Shown piece after piece: positions 23,773 to 32,974 of a stretch of 64,000 nt of DNA. The notes under the pieces were generated by a model, which ran no database searches, had not been told where the DNA came from, and was given only the letters and a program-made list of their open reading frames with translations. A program made the translations under genes and the position numbers. The stretch comes from Butyrivibrio sp. XPD2006 (lineage in GTDB: Bacteria > Bacillota > Clostridia > Lachnospirales > Lachnospiraceae): assembly GCF_000420865.1 (NCBI RefSeq), contig NZ_ATVT01000007.1, positions 62,001 to 126,000 on the forward strand. Direction: 5' to 3'. The first letter of the stretch is position 1, and every line of letters starts with the position of its first letter.

Positions 23773-25419
23773 TCAGATTTCAGCAGCGCGCTTTAGGGCA
23801 TCATCAATGTGAGGTTTAAAATTCTCTCTTCCGACAAGGTCCACAAATCCGTCCTTTTCCATGGTAGCCATAGGCTGCTCATTTACATGGGAAAAGACAA
23901 GCTGAACGCCGTTTTCTTTGCATCTTTCATAGAGCTGTTCAAAGGAGTGCATTGCTGTCGCATCGATTGCAGGAACTCCACGCATACGGATTACAAGAGC
24001 TCTTGTAAAGTCCTTAAATCCGATCTCTGCGATCATGTCAGCATCACCAAAGAACATAGGTCCGCTGATCTCATAAACTCTTACGTGTTTAGGAATATCT
24101 TTAAGCTCGGGTCCATCGGGATCCTCATCAGGATCGTAATACTTCCATCCTGTGATACCTGACTCGTCGCTCATTCTCTTCATAAACAGGAGGCATGCAA
24201 GAACCATACCAATCTCAATAGCTACAACAAGGTCAAATACAATAGTCAGCACAAATGTGATGACAAGAACAAATACATCGCTCTTTGGCGCTGTCTTGCA
24301 AAGATGTACGAAAGTTCTCCACTGGCACATGTTATATGCAACCATAAATAGGATTGCTGCTATGGTAGGCATAGGAATAAGCTTAGCAAACGGCATCAGT
24401 ACTACAAGTACAAGAACCAGGCACAAAGAATGTACCATTCCGGCTATAGGTGTTCTACCACCGTTTTTAATGTTTGCAGCAGTTCTGGCAATAGCACCTG
24501 TTGCAGGGATACCACCAAAAAGTGCAGAACCGATATTACCTGCACCCTGAGCGATAAGCTCCATGTTTGATCTGTGGTGAGAGTTGATCATGGAGTCAGC
24601 TACAACACAGGATAACAATGATTCAATAGCTGCAAGAATTGCAATGGTAAAGCCGTCTCCTGCTACCGATCTGATTGTCTCAAAATCAAAGGCAGGAACA
24701 TGAAGCTGTGGAAGTGTTCCCTTTATCTCATAAAGGTCTCCTATGGTGTTAACGTTAAGATTAAGAAGCTTCACCATTAGGATTCCAACGATAACTGCCA
24801 CGAGAGATCCGGGAATCTTTTTGCTTACCTTGGGCCATACAATCTGAATAAGAAGGCAAACAACACCGACTACAAGAGCCCACACGTTGATGGTTCCGAT
24901 GTTTGCACCTATGGCCTTCACCTTCTCCATGGTCTCAACTGTCTTGGTTCCTGCAGGATATGTTAATCCCAGGAAGTCCTTGATCTGTCCCACAAGGATT
25001 GTCACAGCAATACCTGCTGTAAATCCGGTTGTTATAGTATAAGGAATGAACTTGATAAGTGAGCCAAGTCTGAATACTCCCATCAGAATAAGGAGAATAC
25101 CGGCAAATATAGTAGCCATTGCCAGTCCTTCCATTCCCTTGGTTGCCACGATTCCGGCAACTATTGTCGCAAAAGCAGCTGTAGGTCCGGCTATCTGAAC
25201 TCTTGAACCACCCAAAAATGAAATGATAAAGCCCGCTACAATAGCTGTATAAAGACCTTCCTCAGGGCCAACACCCGATGCAAGAGCAAGGGCGATTGAC
25301 AAAGGAAGCGCAATTATGGCAACTATGATTCCGGATACAACATCACTGCCAAACTGCTTTACACTGTAATGCTTAAGGTTTGAAAACAGCATTGGCTTTA
25401 ATTTGTCTTTTGATTGCAT
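23773..25419 (-). CDS. SulP-family anion transporter with a C-terminal STAS domain
   Basis: This is an inner-membrane transporter of the SLC26/SulP family, likely carrying sulfate, bicarbonate or another anion. It shows the family's N-terminal VSGIIVAIIALPLSIALALASGVGPEEGLYTAI and FLGGSRVQIAGPTAAFATIVAG, about a dozen hydrophobic segments, and IAQGAGNIGSALFGGIPATGAIARTAANI. A C-terminal STAS domain (from about residue 430) contains ALVIRMRGVPAIDATAMHSFEQL. I prefer the ATG at 25419 (548 residues), which has GGAGG 11 bases upstream, over the ATG pair at 25449-25452, which has no Shine-Dalgarno. Substrate is unknown. It is divergent from a STAS/anti-sigma pair. Confidence 0.92.
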   Translation of the reverse strand: MQSKDKLKPMLFSNLKHYSVKQFGSDVVSGIIVAIIALPLSIALALASGVGPEEGLYTAIVAGFIISFLGGSRVQIAGPTAAFATIVAGIVATKGMEGLAMATIFAGILLILMGVFRLGSLIKFIPYTITTGFTAGIAVTILVGQIKDFLGLTYPAGTKTVETMEKVKAIGANIGTINVWALVVGVVCLLIQIVWPKVSKKIPGSLVAVIVGILMVKLLNLNVNTIGDLYEIKGTLPQLHVPAFDFETIRSVAGDGFTIAILAAIESLLSCVVADSMINSHHRSNMELIAQGAGNIGSALFGGIPATGAIARTAANIKNGGRTPIAGMVHSLCLVLVLVVLMPFAKLIPMPTIAAILFMVAYNMCQWRTFVHLCKTAPKSDVFVLVITFVLTIVFDLVVAIEIGMVLACLLFMKRMSDESGITGWKYYDPDEDPDGPELKDIPKHVRVYEISGPMFFGDADMIAEIGFKDFTRALVIRMRGVPAIDATAMHSFEQLYERCKENGVQLVFSHVNEQPMATMEKDGFVDLVGRENFKPHIDDALKRAAEI

Positions 25420-25639
25420 GTTACTAACATCCTCCGCTAATACTAACATCATCTATATAAATACACAGTTTTTAATTATATTACCATCTGCTAAAAAGTA
25501 AAGAAATATTTAGTGTGACATTACTGTGATAAAGCAAATGCTATTCTTTTATTATCACAAGGCAAGTGAATTAACTGATTTTTTAGATTTGTTACTCAAT
25601 AATAATCGCACAAATCATGCATTATTATGATAAAATAAA

Positions 25640-25661
25640 AACAATAAATCATATTATTGTT
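25640..25661. promoter_or_regulatory. Inverted repeat upstream of the STAS antagonist gene (possible operator)
   Basis: AACAATAA (25640-25647) and TTATTGTT (25654-25661) form a perfect 8-bp inverted repeat, 29 bases before the STAS-gene ATG in the 270-bp divergent region. It may be an operator or simply an AT-rich hairpin in the leader. Confidence 0.35.
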
Positions 25662-25689
25662 TCACCTACACACTATTAGGAGGAATGCT

Positions 25690-25989
25690 ATGAATATCAC
25701 AAAAACCGTTAATGGAGATCAGCTTAACATCGCGTTGGATGGAAGACTTGATACAGGGACAGCACCTGAGCTTGAAAAGGTACTGAATGAGTCTCTTGAT
25801 CAGGTTAAGGCACTTACAATTGATATGTCCGCTCTTGAGTACATCTCTTCTGCAGGACTTAGAACTCTTCTCTCTGCTAAGAAGGCTCTTTACAACAAGG
25901 GTACAATTAAGATTGTCAACCCTAACGATATCGTTAAGGAAGTCTTTACCGTAACCGGATTCAGCAACATATTTGACATCGAGGGTTGA
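25690..25989 (+). CDS. STAS-domain anti-sigma-factor antagonist (RsbV/SpoIIAA-like)
   Basis: This 99-residue single STAS domain resembles SpoIIAA/RsbV anti-anti-sigma proteins, which bind an RsbW-like kinase when unphosphorylated. It has LNIALDGRLDTGTAPELEKVL and IDMSALEYISSAGLRTLL, with Ser54 at the position of the phosphorylated serine. The start is ATG 25690 with AGGAGG seven bases before it; the 11 codons of frame upstream lack a Shine-Dalgarno. The next gene starts 14 bases after its stop and encodes a likely partner. The control target is unknown, because no sigma factor is nearby. Confidence 0.9.
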   Translation: MNITKTVNGDQLNIALDGRLDTGTAPELEKVLNESLDQVKALTIDMSALEYISSAGLRTLLSAKKALYNKGTIKIVNPNDIVKEVFTVTGFSNIFDIEG

Positions 25990-26003
25990 AAGGAGCAGAG
26001 ACT

Positions 26004-26534
26004 ATGAAATCAGACGTAATCGCTATTGATAACAAGGGTACCGGATTTAAAGAGGCAGTTGAAGCAACCAAGAAGCTTGCTGAATTCAATGGCCTTAATG
26101 CTACAGATTCACTTCATCTTCAGCTCTTTACAGAAGAAATGCTCAGCATGGTAAGGATCGTAACAGGTGAAGTTAAAGCTTCCTTCTGGGTTGATCAGGA
26201 AGATAAGACCTATGATCTCAATCTTACAACTGAGACCGTTATGGACAAGGATAAGAGAGCTACTCTCATCTCCGCATCCAGCTCAAGAAAGAACGAAGCT
26301 GCAGGAAGTTTCCTCGGAATGCTCAGAGATGCTTTTGAGCAGGCTATGACAGCTGATTCCGACAAGGTTTTCTATGAGCTTCCGGATGACGTCGCTTCAG
26401 ATGTTGTTGGTCACTTCGTAGATGATCCTGAGTATGATCAGTATGAGGCATCTGTACTTAAGAAGCTCGCTGACGATGTAAAGATTGCTATCCGCGGTGG
26501 CAAGGTACACATGACTGTAAGAAAGGCTTTCTAA
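26004..26534 (+). CDS. Divergent RsbW-like (HATPase-type) partner of the STAS protein
   Basis: This 176-residue protein begins GTGFKEAVEATKKLAEFNGLNATDSLHLQLFTEEMLSMVRIV. Its helix-plus-acidic layout resembles the start of RsbW/SpoIIAB-type ATPase domains. The usual N-box asparagine and the DxGxG nucleotide loop are not evident, so it may bind its partner without phosphorylating it. The start is ATG 26004 with AAGGAG nine bases upstream. It is co-directional and nearly contiguous with the STAS gene, and its transcript ends at a strong terminator. The RsbW assignment rests on context plus weak similarity. Confidence 0.65.
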   Translation: MKSDVIAIDNKGTGFKEAVEATKKLAEFNGLNATDSLHLQLFTEEMLSMVRIVTGEVKASFWVDQEDKTYDLNLTTETVMDKDKRATLISASSSRKNEAAGSFLGMLRDAFEQAMTADSDKVFYELPDDVASDVVGHFVDDPEYDQYEASVLKKLADDVKIAIRGGKVHMTVRKAF

Positions 26535-26567
26535 GACCGGAAATCTTTAAATAAACAAACTAATAAA

Positions 26568-26595
26568 AGAGCCGATACCAAATGGTATCGGCTCT
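26568..26595. terminator. Bidirectional terminator between the anti-sigma pair and oppA
   Basis: A perfect 13-bp stem (AGAGCCGATACCA with its complement) has a tiny loop. It is followed by TCTTTTATTT on the plus strand and TCTTTTATTA on the minus strand. It would stop both convergent transcripts. Confidence 0.92.
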
Positions 26596-26641
26596 CTTTT
26601 ATTTCACAGCTTGTTTTCACAAGGTAGTTCTGTTCTCGCAA

Positions 26642-28504
26642 TTAACCTGTGATTGTGCAGTACATGAAGTACTTGTATCCAAGAGGACTTGAGAAGAATC
26701 CCTGTACTTTGTTGCTGATCATGTAAAGGTCTGTGTAGTAGTAGATAGGGCAGATGCAGCCTGTTGACATAAGAAGATCTTCTGCTCTGTGCATAAGCTC
26801 ATAACGTGTATTTACGTCTGTGCAGGTCTTGATGTCAGCAATAAGTACATCATATGTCTCTGACCATGTTCCGTTCTCAACCTTTGTGTCATAGCCAAGA
26901 TCTGTGATGTCGAGTGAGTAAGCCTGAACCTTAGCGTTGTCGCCCTTACCAAACTGAACATCGTTGTTACCTGACTGTGTTGTCCACATATCAAGGAATG
27001 AAATAGGATCGTTGTAGTCACCGAGCCATCCGTTACGTGCGATTGAGTAGTTACCTGCCTTACGTGTATCAAGGAATGTAGCCCACTCCTGGTTCTCAAG
27101 GTTCATTGTGATGCCGATTCCAGCGAATGTAGCCTGAATAGCCTCAGCAATTGCCTTGTGTCCCTCTGATGTGTTGTAGAGGTATGTAAGTGTAGGGAAA
27201 TCTGTGAACTGCTGTGTTGCTTCATCAAATGTGTAGTACTTCTTGAGTGTCTCAAGAGCAGCACCCCAGTTTGCCTCGTAAGCATCCTCAGATACATCGT
27301 AGTATCCGGCGAAGCTGTTTCCGCCTGCATTCTGATAGAACTGTGATCCGTCAGCATCTGTAAGACCCATAGCTACGAATGAAGAAGCAGGAACCTGTCC
27401 ACCCTGTGCTACGTCGTTTACAATGTAGTTTCTGTCGATAAGAAGTGCAAGTGCGTTACGAACTTCGTTCTCAGCAGCTGCCTTGTCAGCACCTGTAAGA
27501 GTGTTTGAAGCAGGAAGAATGTTCTCGTTGATGTTCCAGCATACATAGTATGTTCCAAGCTGACCTGCTGTTACGAACTCATCAGGATATGTCTCCTTAA
27601 GTGTAGCGATCTCGTTTGTAGGAACGTCATCGATCATCTGCCAGTCACCATTCTCGAAGTTAGCGAGCTGGTTGTTAGCATCATCTGAAAGGTAGAAGTT
27701 GATCTCTTCCATTGTGATCTTATCAGCATCATAGAAGTTGTCGTTCTTGGTGATTGTGATAAGTGAGTTGTGATCCCAGCTTGTCATTGTGTATGCACCG
27801 TTACATACATATGTAGAAGGATCTGTAGCCCATGCCTCGTTAGCAACTACGTCCTCACGAACAGGCATGTATGTAGGGAATGCAAGAAGTTCATCCCAGT
27901 AAGCAACTGTGTTTGCAAGAGTAACCTCGAGAGTCTTGTCGTCAATTGCGTTAACGTTAAGCTTACCATCAGCATATCCGTCAACAACCTCGAACATGTA
28001 GCCATAGTCAGCTGCTGTCTCAGGAGCGATTGCTCTGTTCCATGCAAATACGAAGTCACCTGCTGTTACAGGCTGTCCGTCTGACCATGTAAGACCATCT
28101 CTAAGTGTGTAAGTGTAGGTTACTGTTCCGTCGTCATTTGTTACACCTTCAACGAGTTCCTCAGCACAGTCAGGCTGAAGCTCAAGATTACCATTTGCAT
28201 CAAGGCCCCATTTAGCAAGACCTGAGAAAAGGTGGTTGATAAGTGTAGCACCGTCAACTGCAGAGTTAAGTGCGGGATCAAGTGATGCAGGCTCTGAAGC
28301 AAGACATACATTGATCTTCTGCTCACCAACAGGCTCAGCTGCAGGAGCTTCTGCCTGAGTGTCAGCTGCTGTATCAGCAGGTGCCTCTGCCTGAGTATCA
28401 GCTGTTGTATCAGCAGGTGTCTCAGCAGGAGTTGTGTTGCCGCAAGCAGCAAGGCTCAGTACCATGCAAGATGCAAGTACTAAAGAAACTAACTTCTTTT
28501 TCAT
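26642..28504 (-). CDS. oppA: Oligopeptide-binding lipoprotein OppA (importer 1)
   Basis: This is the extracellular receptor of a peptide ABC importer. It has a lipoprotein signal (LSLAACG) and an Ala/Asp/Thr-rich linker with tandem ADTxAxTQAEAP repeats. A full family-5 binding domain follows (EPASLDPALNSAVDGATLINHLFSGLAKW, YTYTLRDGLTWSDGQPVTAGDFVFAWNRA). Its 620 residues match OppA. AAGGAGG precedes the ATG. It is the last gene of the operon, after oppF. A 120-bp gap with a possible extra promoter (TTTCAA, 18 bases, TAAAAT on the minus strand) would allow higher expression of the receptor than of the transporter. Confidence 0.94.
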   Translation of the reverse strand: MKKKLVSLVLASCMVLSLAACGNTTPAETPADTTADTQAEAPADTAADTQAEAPAAEPVGEQKINVCLASEPASLDPALNSAVDGATLINHLFSGLAKWGLDANGNLELQPDCAEELVEGVTNDDGTVTYTYTLRDGLTWSDGQPVTAGDFVFAWNRAIAPETAADYGYMFEVVDGYADGKLNVNAIDDKTLEVTLANTVAYWDELLAFPTYMPVREDVVANEAWATDPSTYVCNGAYTMTSWDHNSLITITKNDNFYDADKITMEEINFYLSDDANNQLANFENGDWQMIDDVPTNEIATLKETYPDEFVTAGQLGTYYVCWNINENILPASNTLTGADKAAAENEVRNALALLIDRNYIVNDVAQGGQVPASSFVAMGLTDADGSQFYQNAGGNSFAGYYDVSEDAYEANWGAALETLKKYYTFDEATQQFTDFPTLTYLYNTSEGHKAIAEAIQATFAGIGITMNLENQEWATFLDTRKAGNYSIARNGWLGDYNDPISFLDMWTTQSGNNDVQFGKGDNAKVQAYSLDITDLGYDTKVENGTWSETYDVLIADIKTCTDVNTRYELMHRAEDLLMSTGCICPIYYYTDLYMISNKVQGFFSSPLGYKYFMYCTITG

Positions 28505-28624
28505 AATTTTCCTCCTTATTATGAATGAGTTTTTATAAAAAATACGGTTATTACCATATTCTTTACCATTTTAACATATATTCTGCACTTCTTGAAATAA
28601 AATTTAATTTAGCACAATCTTGTT

Positions 28625-29611
28625 CTAGATCTTTGAAACATCTTCAATATGGTGACAAGCAACAAAATGTCCGGAGCTAACCTCTTTAAACTCAGGCATT
28701 GTAGCTGCACACTGCTCATCAGCATAAGGACATCTGGTTCTGAAAGGACATCCTGAAGGTGCATTGAGAGGGCTTGGTATATCTCCTGAAAGGACAATAC
28801 GCTTATTGGCCCTTGCAATCTTGGGATCCGGAATCGGAACTGATGATATAAGTGACTTGCTGTAAGGATGCAGAGGATTGTCATAGATCTCATTTGCATC
28901 AGCAAGCTCAACCATCTTGCCAAGGTACATAACTGCGATTCTGTCACTGATATGTCTTACAACCAGAAGGTCATGCGCAATAAACAGATATGTAAGTCCA
29001 AGCTTATCCTGGAGTTCGTCAAACATGTTGATAACCTGAGCCTGGATTGAAACATCCAGAGCTGATACAGGCTCATCGCAGACAATGAATTCAGGATTAA
29101 CAGCAAGAGCTCTTGCAATACCGATTCTCTGTCTCTGTCCGCCGGAGAACTCGTGAGCATATCTTGAAGCATGCTCTGAGTTGAGTCCTACATAATTCAT
29201 AAGCTCAAGGATTCTCTCTCTTCTCTCCTCCTTGGAGCTGCAAAGATTATGTACATCCAAAGGCTCTCCGATAATATCGGATACAGTCATTCTGGGGTTC
29301 AGTGATGAATATGGATCCTGGAAAACCATTGTGGCTTTCTTTCTGAACTCGTTGATGTCCTCTTTGGTCTTGATAAGCTTGCCGTCGTACCAGATTTCAC
29401 CGGCTGTGGGCTTATAGAGATTAAGGATGGTACGTCCAACTGTAGTCTTACCACAGCCTGACTCTCCGACAAGGCCCAGTGTCTCACCTTTCTTAATTGT
29501 AAAAGACACATCGTCAACAGCCTTAAGTGGCTTACTCTTGAAAAATCCAACGTTTACATTGAAGTATTCTTTAAGGTGCTTTATCTCAACAAGATTTTTG
29601 TTCTCGCTCAT
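28625..29611 (-). CDS. oppF: Oligopeptide ABC transporter ATPase OppF (importer 1)
   Basis: This cytoplasmic ATPase powers the peptide importer together with OppD. It shows Walker [10 protein letters not shown], the signature [14 protein letters not shown] and Walker [15 protein letters not shown]-terminal oligopeptide-transporter region follows, with cysteines in [17 protein letters not shown], which bind a metal or Fe-S cluster in some OppD/F proteins. Its 328 residues are normal. The start overlaps the oppD stop by four bases. Confidence 0.95.
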   Translation of the reverse strand: MSENKNLVEIKHLKEYFNVNVGFFKSKPLKAVDDVSFTIKKGETLGLVGESGCGKTTVGRTILNLYKPTAGEIWYDGKLIKTKEDINEFRKKATMVFQDPYSSLNPRMTVSDIIGEPLDVHNLCSSKEERRERILELMNYVGLNSEHASRYAHEFSGGQRQRIGIARALAVNPEFIVCDEPVSALDVSIQAQVINMFDELQDKLGLTYLFIAHDLLVVRHISDRIAVMYLGKMVELADANEIYDNPLHPYSKSLISSVPIPDPKIARANKRIVLSGDIPSPLNAPSGCPFRTRCPYADEQCAATMPEFKEVSSGHFVACHHIEDVSKI

Positions 29612-30597
29612 GCTTTTTCACCGCCTTCCATCTGCTTTTTAACATTCATCCAGCAGCCTGCCGCATGATCGTCATTAATCTGCATACGCTCTGCTCTCTC
29701 GCGAAGGCAGATCTTCATGGCATTATCACATCTGGGTGCAAAAGGACATCCCTTGGGCATATTGAGGAGGTCAATAGGTGTACCTGTGATAGGTTCAAGC
29801 TTCTGACCGTCATTACCCTCTGTAGGAATTGAACGAAGAAGTCCCTTTGTGTATTCGTGACATGGATTGTAGAAAATCTCATCAGCAGTTCCCTGCTCGC
29901 AGATAGAACCTGCGTACATTACAATAACCTCGTCACACATCTGAGCTACTACTCCAAGGTCATGAGTTATCATGATGATGGCCATTCCAAGCTCTTCCTG
30001 AAGTGACTTCATAAGGTCAAGGATCTGAGCCTGAATAGTAACATCAAGCGCTGTTGTAGGCTCATCAGCAATGAGGATATCCGGTTCACAGGCAAGAGCC
30101 ATGGCGATCATAACACGCTGTCTCATTCCGCCTGAGAACTCATGTGGATACTGATTCATTCTCTTTTCAGGTTCGTTTACGTTTACGAGCCTGAGCATCT
30201 CAATAGCTCTTTCTCTGGCCTGCTCTTTATTTCTGTCTGTATGGAGGAGAATTGCCTCCATCAGCTGATGTCCAATTGTATAAGTAGGATTAAGTGATGT
30301 CATGGGATCCTGGAAAATAATGGAAACCTTATTTCCGCGAACCGTCTTCATAACTTTTTCACCGGCGCCTACAAGCTCCTGTCCGTCAAGCTTGATAGAT
30401 CCTGATACGATCTTACCTGTTCCTGCCAGAATCTGCATGATTGAATATGCGGTTACTGACTTACCACTTCCGGACTCTCCAACGATGCCAAGTACCTTAC
30501 CCCTGTCCAGGTTAAAAGATATACCGTTAACTGCCTTTACCTCACCGGCATCTGTGAAGAATGAGGTATGCAGATCTCTTACTTCTAATAATCTCAT
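29608..30597 (-). CDS. oppD: Oligopeptide ABC transporter ATPase OppD (importer 1)
   Basis: OppD is the partner ATPase. It has Walker [10 protein letters not shown], the Q-loop [15 protein letters not shown], the signature [14 protein letters not shown], Walker [12 protein letters not shown], and the C-terminal cysteine region [20 protein letters not shown] precedes the ATG. It sits 18 bases after oppC and four bases into oppF. Confidence 0.95.
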   Translation of the reverse strand: MRLLEVRDLHTSFFTDAGEVKAVNGISFNLDRGKVLGIVGESGSGKSVTAYSIMQILAGTGKIVSGSIKLDGQELVGAGEKVMKTVRGNKVSIIFQDPMTSLNPTYTIGHQLMEAILLHTDRNKEQARERAIEMLRLVNVNEPEKRMNQYPHEFSGGMRQRVMIAMALACEPDILIADEPTTALDVTIQAQILDLMKSLQEELGMAIIMITHDLGVVAQMCDEVIVMYAGSICEQGTADEIFYNPCHEYTKGLLRSIPTEGNDGQKLEPITGTPIDLLNMPKGCPFAPRCDNAMKICLRERAERMQINDDHAAGCWMNVKKQMEGGEKA

Positions 30598-30615
30598 TTT
30601 TATATTGCCTCCGAA

Positions 30616-31674
30616 TCAAGTATCAAGCTTAGGATCAAATGCGTCGCGAAGTCCGTCACCGAAAAGGTTCAGTGAAAGAACGATCAGTGAAATAACAATT
30701 GCCGGAATGATCAGTCTGTATGGATAAGATGAAATTCCGTTGAGCGCATCAGAAGCAAGTGAGCCAAGTGAAGGCATAGGCGCATTTACACCAAGTCCCA
30801 GGAATGAAAGGTAACTCTCGGTAAAGATCGCACTGGGGATCTGAAGTGCTGTTGAAATAATGATAACTGAGAAGCAGTTAGGAATAAGATGCTTTAAAAT
30901 GATCCACTTTCCCTTAGCGCCTGCAGCCTCAGCCGCAAGTACGTATTCCTGCTCACGCAGTGATAAAATCTGTCCTCTTATAAGTCTTGCCATTGATACC
31001 CAGTACAGTACACCAAAGACAATGAACAAACTTATGATGTTGGAACCGATCTTAGCCAGGACTGTTCCGTCCAAAGCACCTTCCATCACCACCTTGAGCA
31101 CTGATGACAAAAGAATAACCATCAGCATGTCAGGCAGCGAATATATGATGTCGACTATTCGCATTATGACCAGATCCACGGCTCCTCCGGCATAACCGGC
31201 TACAGATCCGATAGTCATACCGATAATAAGTACGATAAGGCTGGCAAAGAAACCAACTGCCAGTGAAATACGTGTTCCGTATACAACACGGATAAAGTAA
31301 TCACGACCCTGAGAGTCTGTACCAAAGATATGAGGTACAACAGACTCACCGGCCTCAATCCTCTTAAGCTCTGACTTACCGTACTCAAAAGGACGAAGGT
31401 CCTTGAAGCTGTTGTCTACTGGCTTACCGGGGGTCATACCCAGCATGCTGTCGTAGGAATACGGCCAGAACATCGGGATAAATATAGCTGCCAGAGCTAT
31501 TATTACTATAATAAAGAAGCAAACCGTCGCAACCTTATTCTTAAGAAGTCTCTTTACAGAGTCCTTAAAGAATGTAGATGAAGGACGCATCTGCACCATA
31601 TATTCTTTTTCTTCATCGGTTGCAGGGATGAAATCATCCATATTAACCTGTGCACTTAACTTGCTGATATCCAT
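30616..31674 (-). CDS. oppC: Oligopeptide ABC transporter permease OppC (importer 1)
   Basis: OppC is one of the two membrane subunits. After a cytoplasmic N-terminus and a first membrane segment (VATVCFFIIVIIALAAIFIP) comes the periplasmic FGTDSQGRDYFIRVVYGTRISL motif. The permease domain follows, with the EAA loop EYVLAAEAAGAKGKWIILKHLIPN. Its 352 residues are typical. AGGAG precedes the ATG. Confidence 0.95.
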   Translation of the reverse strand: MDISKLSAQVNMDDFIPATDEEKEYMVQMRPSSTFFKDSVKRLLKNKVATVCFFIIVIIALAAIFIPMFWPYSYDSMLGMTPGKPVDNSFKDLRPFEYGKSELKRIEAGESVVPHIFGTDSQGRDYFIRVVYGTRISLAVGFFASLIVLIIGMTIGSVAGYAGGAVDLVIMRIVDIIYSLPDMLMVILLSSVLKVVMEGALDGTVLAKIGSNIISLFIVFGVLYWVSMARLIRGQILSLREQEYVLAAEAAGAKGKWIILKHLIPNCFSVIIISTALQIPSAIFTESYLSFLGLGVNAPMPSLGSLASDALNGISSYPYRLIIPAIVISLIVLSLNLFGDGLRDAFDPKLDT

Positions 31675-31707
31675 TTTCTATTTCTCCTAATCTATATTCT
31701 GCGGAAA

Positions 31708-32637
31708 TTATTCGAGTGTAATTCTCGGGTCAACTACCTTATACATAATATCGCCTACAAGGTTCATGATTACGATAAGTGTTGCAAGAACGATCGTAGT
31801 GCCCATGATAAGCGGATAATCACGACCTGTGATACTGTTTACGAAAGCTCTTCCTATTCCGGGAACTGCAAATATCTGCTCTACAACCAGGGAACCTGTT
31901 ACGATACCTGCAAGCATAGGTCCGAAATATGTAATAACCGGAATCAGTGAATTCTTAAGTGCATGTCCGAAAATGATCTTCATTCCGGATACACCCTTAG
32001 CCTTGGCTGTTCTGATGTAATCCTGTCCAAGAACTTCAAGCATCGAAGATCTTGTAAGCCTTGTAATATAAGCCATAGGATACAGTGATAATGTAAGAAC
32101 AGGAAGAACAAGTCCGTTCTTGGAAGCTCCGTTTGCCGGGAACCACTTAAGATTTATGGCAAATGCAATCAGTAAAAGAGATCCCATAATAAATGAAGGC
32201 ATTGAAACGAATGCTGTTGTAATGATCATGATAATTCTGTCGATTATCTTGTTTCTGCGAAGAGCAGCAACGGATCCCAGAATAACGCCGCTTATAAGGG
32301 CAATTACTGCAGCGATAAGACCGAGCTTGGCTGATGTCTTCATTCCATCAAAGATAATGTCATTTACACTTCTACCCTTCTGCTTGAGTGATGGGCCAAA
32401 ATCAAACTTGGTAACAACATCAGAAAGATATGTAAGGTACTGGACACCAAGTGGTTTATCCAGTCCGTATTTGGCTTCCATAGCCTTCATAACCGACTCA
32501 CTTACGGCCTTCTCGCCGATAAATGGGCCACCAGGAACTGCGTGCATTACGAAGAAGGTAACAGTAATAACTACCCAAACTGTAACGATTGCAAGCAGAA
32601 CTCTCTTTACTACGTACATTAATGTCTTAGTATTCAT
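31708..32637 (-). CDS. oppB: Oligopeptide ABC transporter permease OppB (importer 1)
   Basis: OppB is the first gene of the importer-1 operon. The protein begins with the family's membrane helix (YVVKRVLLAIVTVWVVITVTFF) and MHAVPGGPF. It has the EAA loop DYIRTAKAKGVSGMKIIFGHALKNSLIPVIT and ends VVDPRITLE, as typical for OppB. A GGAG lies eight bases before the ATG. A promoter 200 bases upstream is described separately. Confidence 0.95.
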   Translation of the reverse strand: MNTKTLMYVVKRVLLAIVTVWVVITVTFFVMHAVPGGPFIGEKAVSESVMKAMEAKYGLDKPLGVQYLTYLSDVVTKFDFGPSLKQKGRSVNDIIFDGMKTSAKLGLIAAVIALISGVILGSVAALRRNKIIDRIIMIITTAFVSMPSFIMGSLLLIAFAINLKWFPANGASKNGLVLPVLTLSLYPMAYITRLTRSSMLEVLGQDYIRTAKAKGVSGMKIIFGHALKNSLIPVITYFGPMLAGIVTGSLVVEQIFAVPGIGRAFVNSITGRDYPLIMGTTIVLATLIVIMNLVGDIMYKVVDPRITLE

Positions 32638-32833
32638 AGCATCTCCAAACTGTTAATAAATAATTGTTACGGCAATAAAATATTTATCCCCACAAAGCGT
32701 TGCAACTTCAACGTGCTAAATCGCTAAATTATAACAAAATAAATGCAATCACATACTTGCCCGTACGTCATTGCACTGAAGATAAATCTCCTATTACACA
32801 CGCTTCAAAAAACGAAACGTGCAAGCCTTGTTT

Positions 32834-32862
32834 AGTGTAGAATTTATATTACTTTATGTCAA
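32834..32862 (-). promoter_or_regulatory. Promoter of the opp importer-1 operon
   Basis: On the minus strand TTGACA (32857-32862) is separated by exactly 17 bases from TACACT (32834-32839). It lies just after the terminator of the flagellin-like gene and leaves a leader of about 195 bases. The 337-bp gap 32638-32974 holds this promoter, an AT-rich leader with no clear structured RNA, and that terminator. Confidence 0.6.
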
Positions 32863-32910
32863 GTATTTGACCATAAAATCGCTACAACTGATTAATATAA
32901 ATCAAGAAAA

Positions 32911-32943
32911 CCGCCCCAAAAGACACTTGTCTTTCCGGGGCGG
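32911..32943 (-). terminator. Intrinsic terminator after the flagellin-like gene
   Basis: CCGCCCC pairs with GGGGCGG, with an inner AAAGAC/GTCTTT stem, and TTTTCTT follows on the minus strand. It lies 31 bases after the stop codon. A T-run on the plus side may make it work in both directions. Confidence 0.85.
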
Positions 32944-32974
32944 ACACTTTTTTGATTTCCATTTTGTCAGACGG

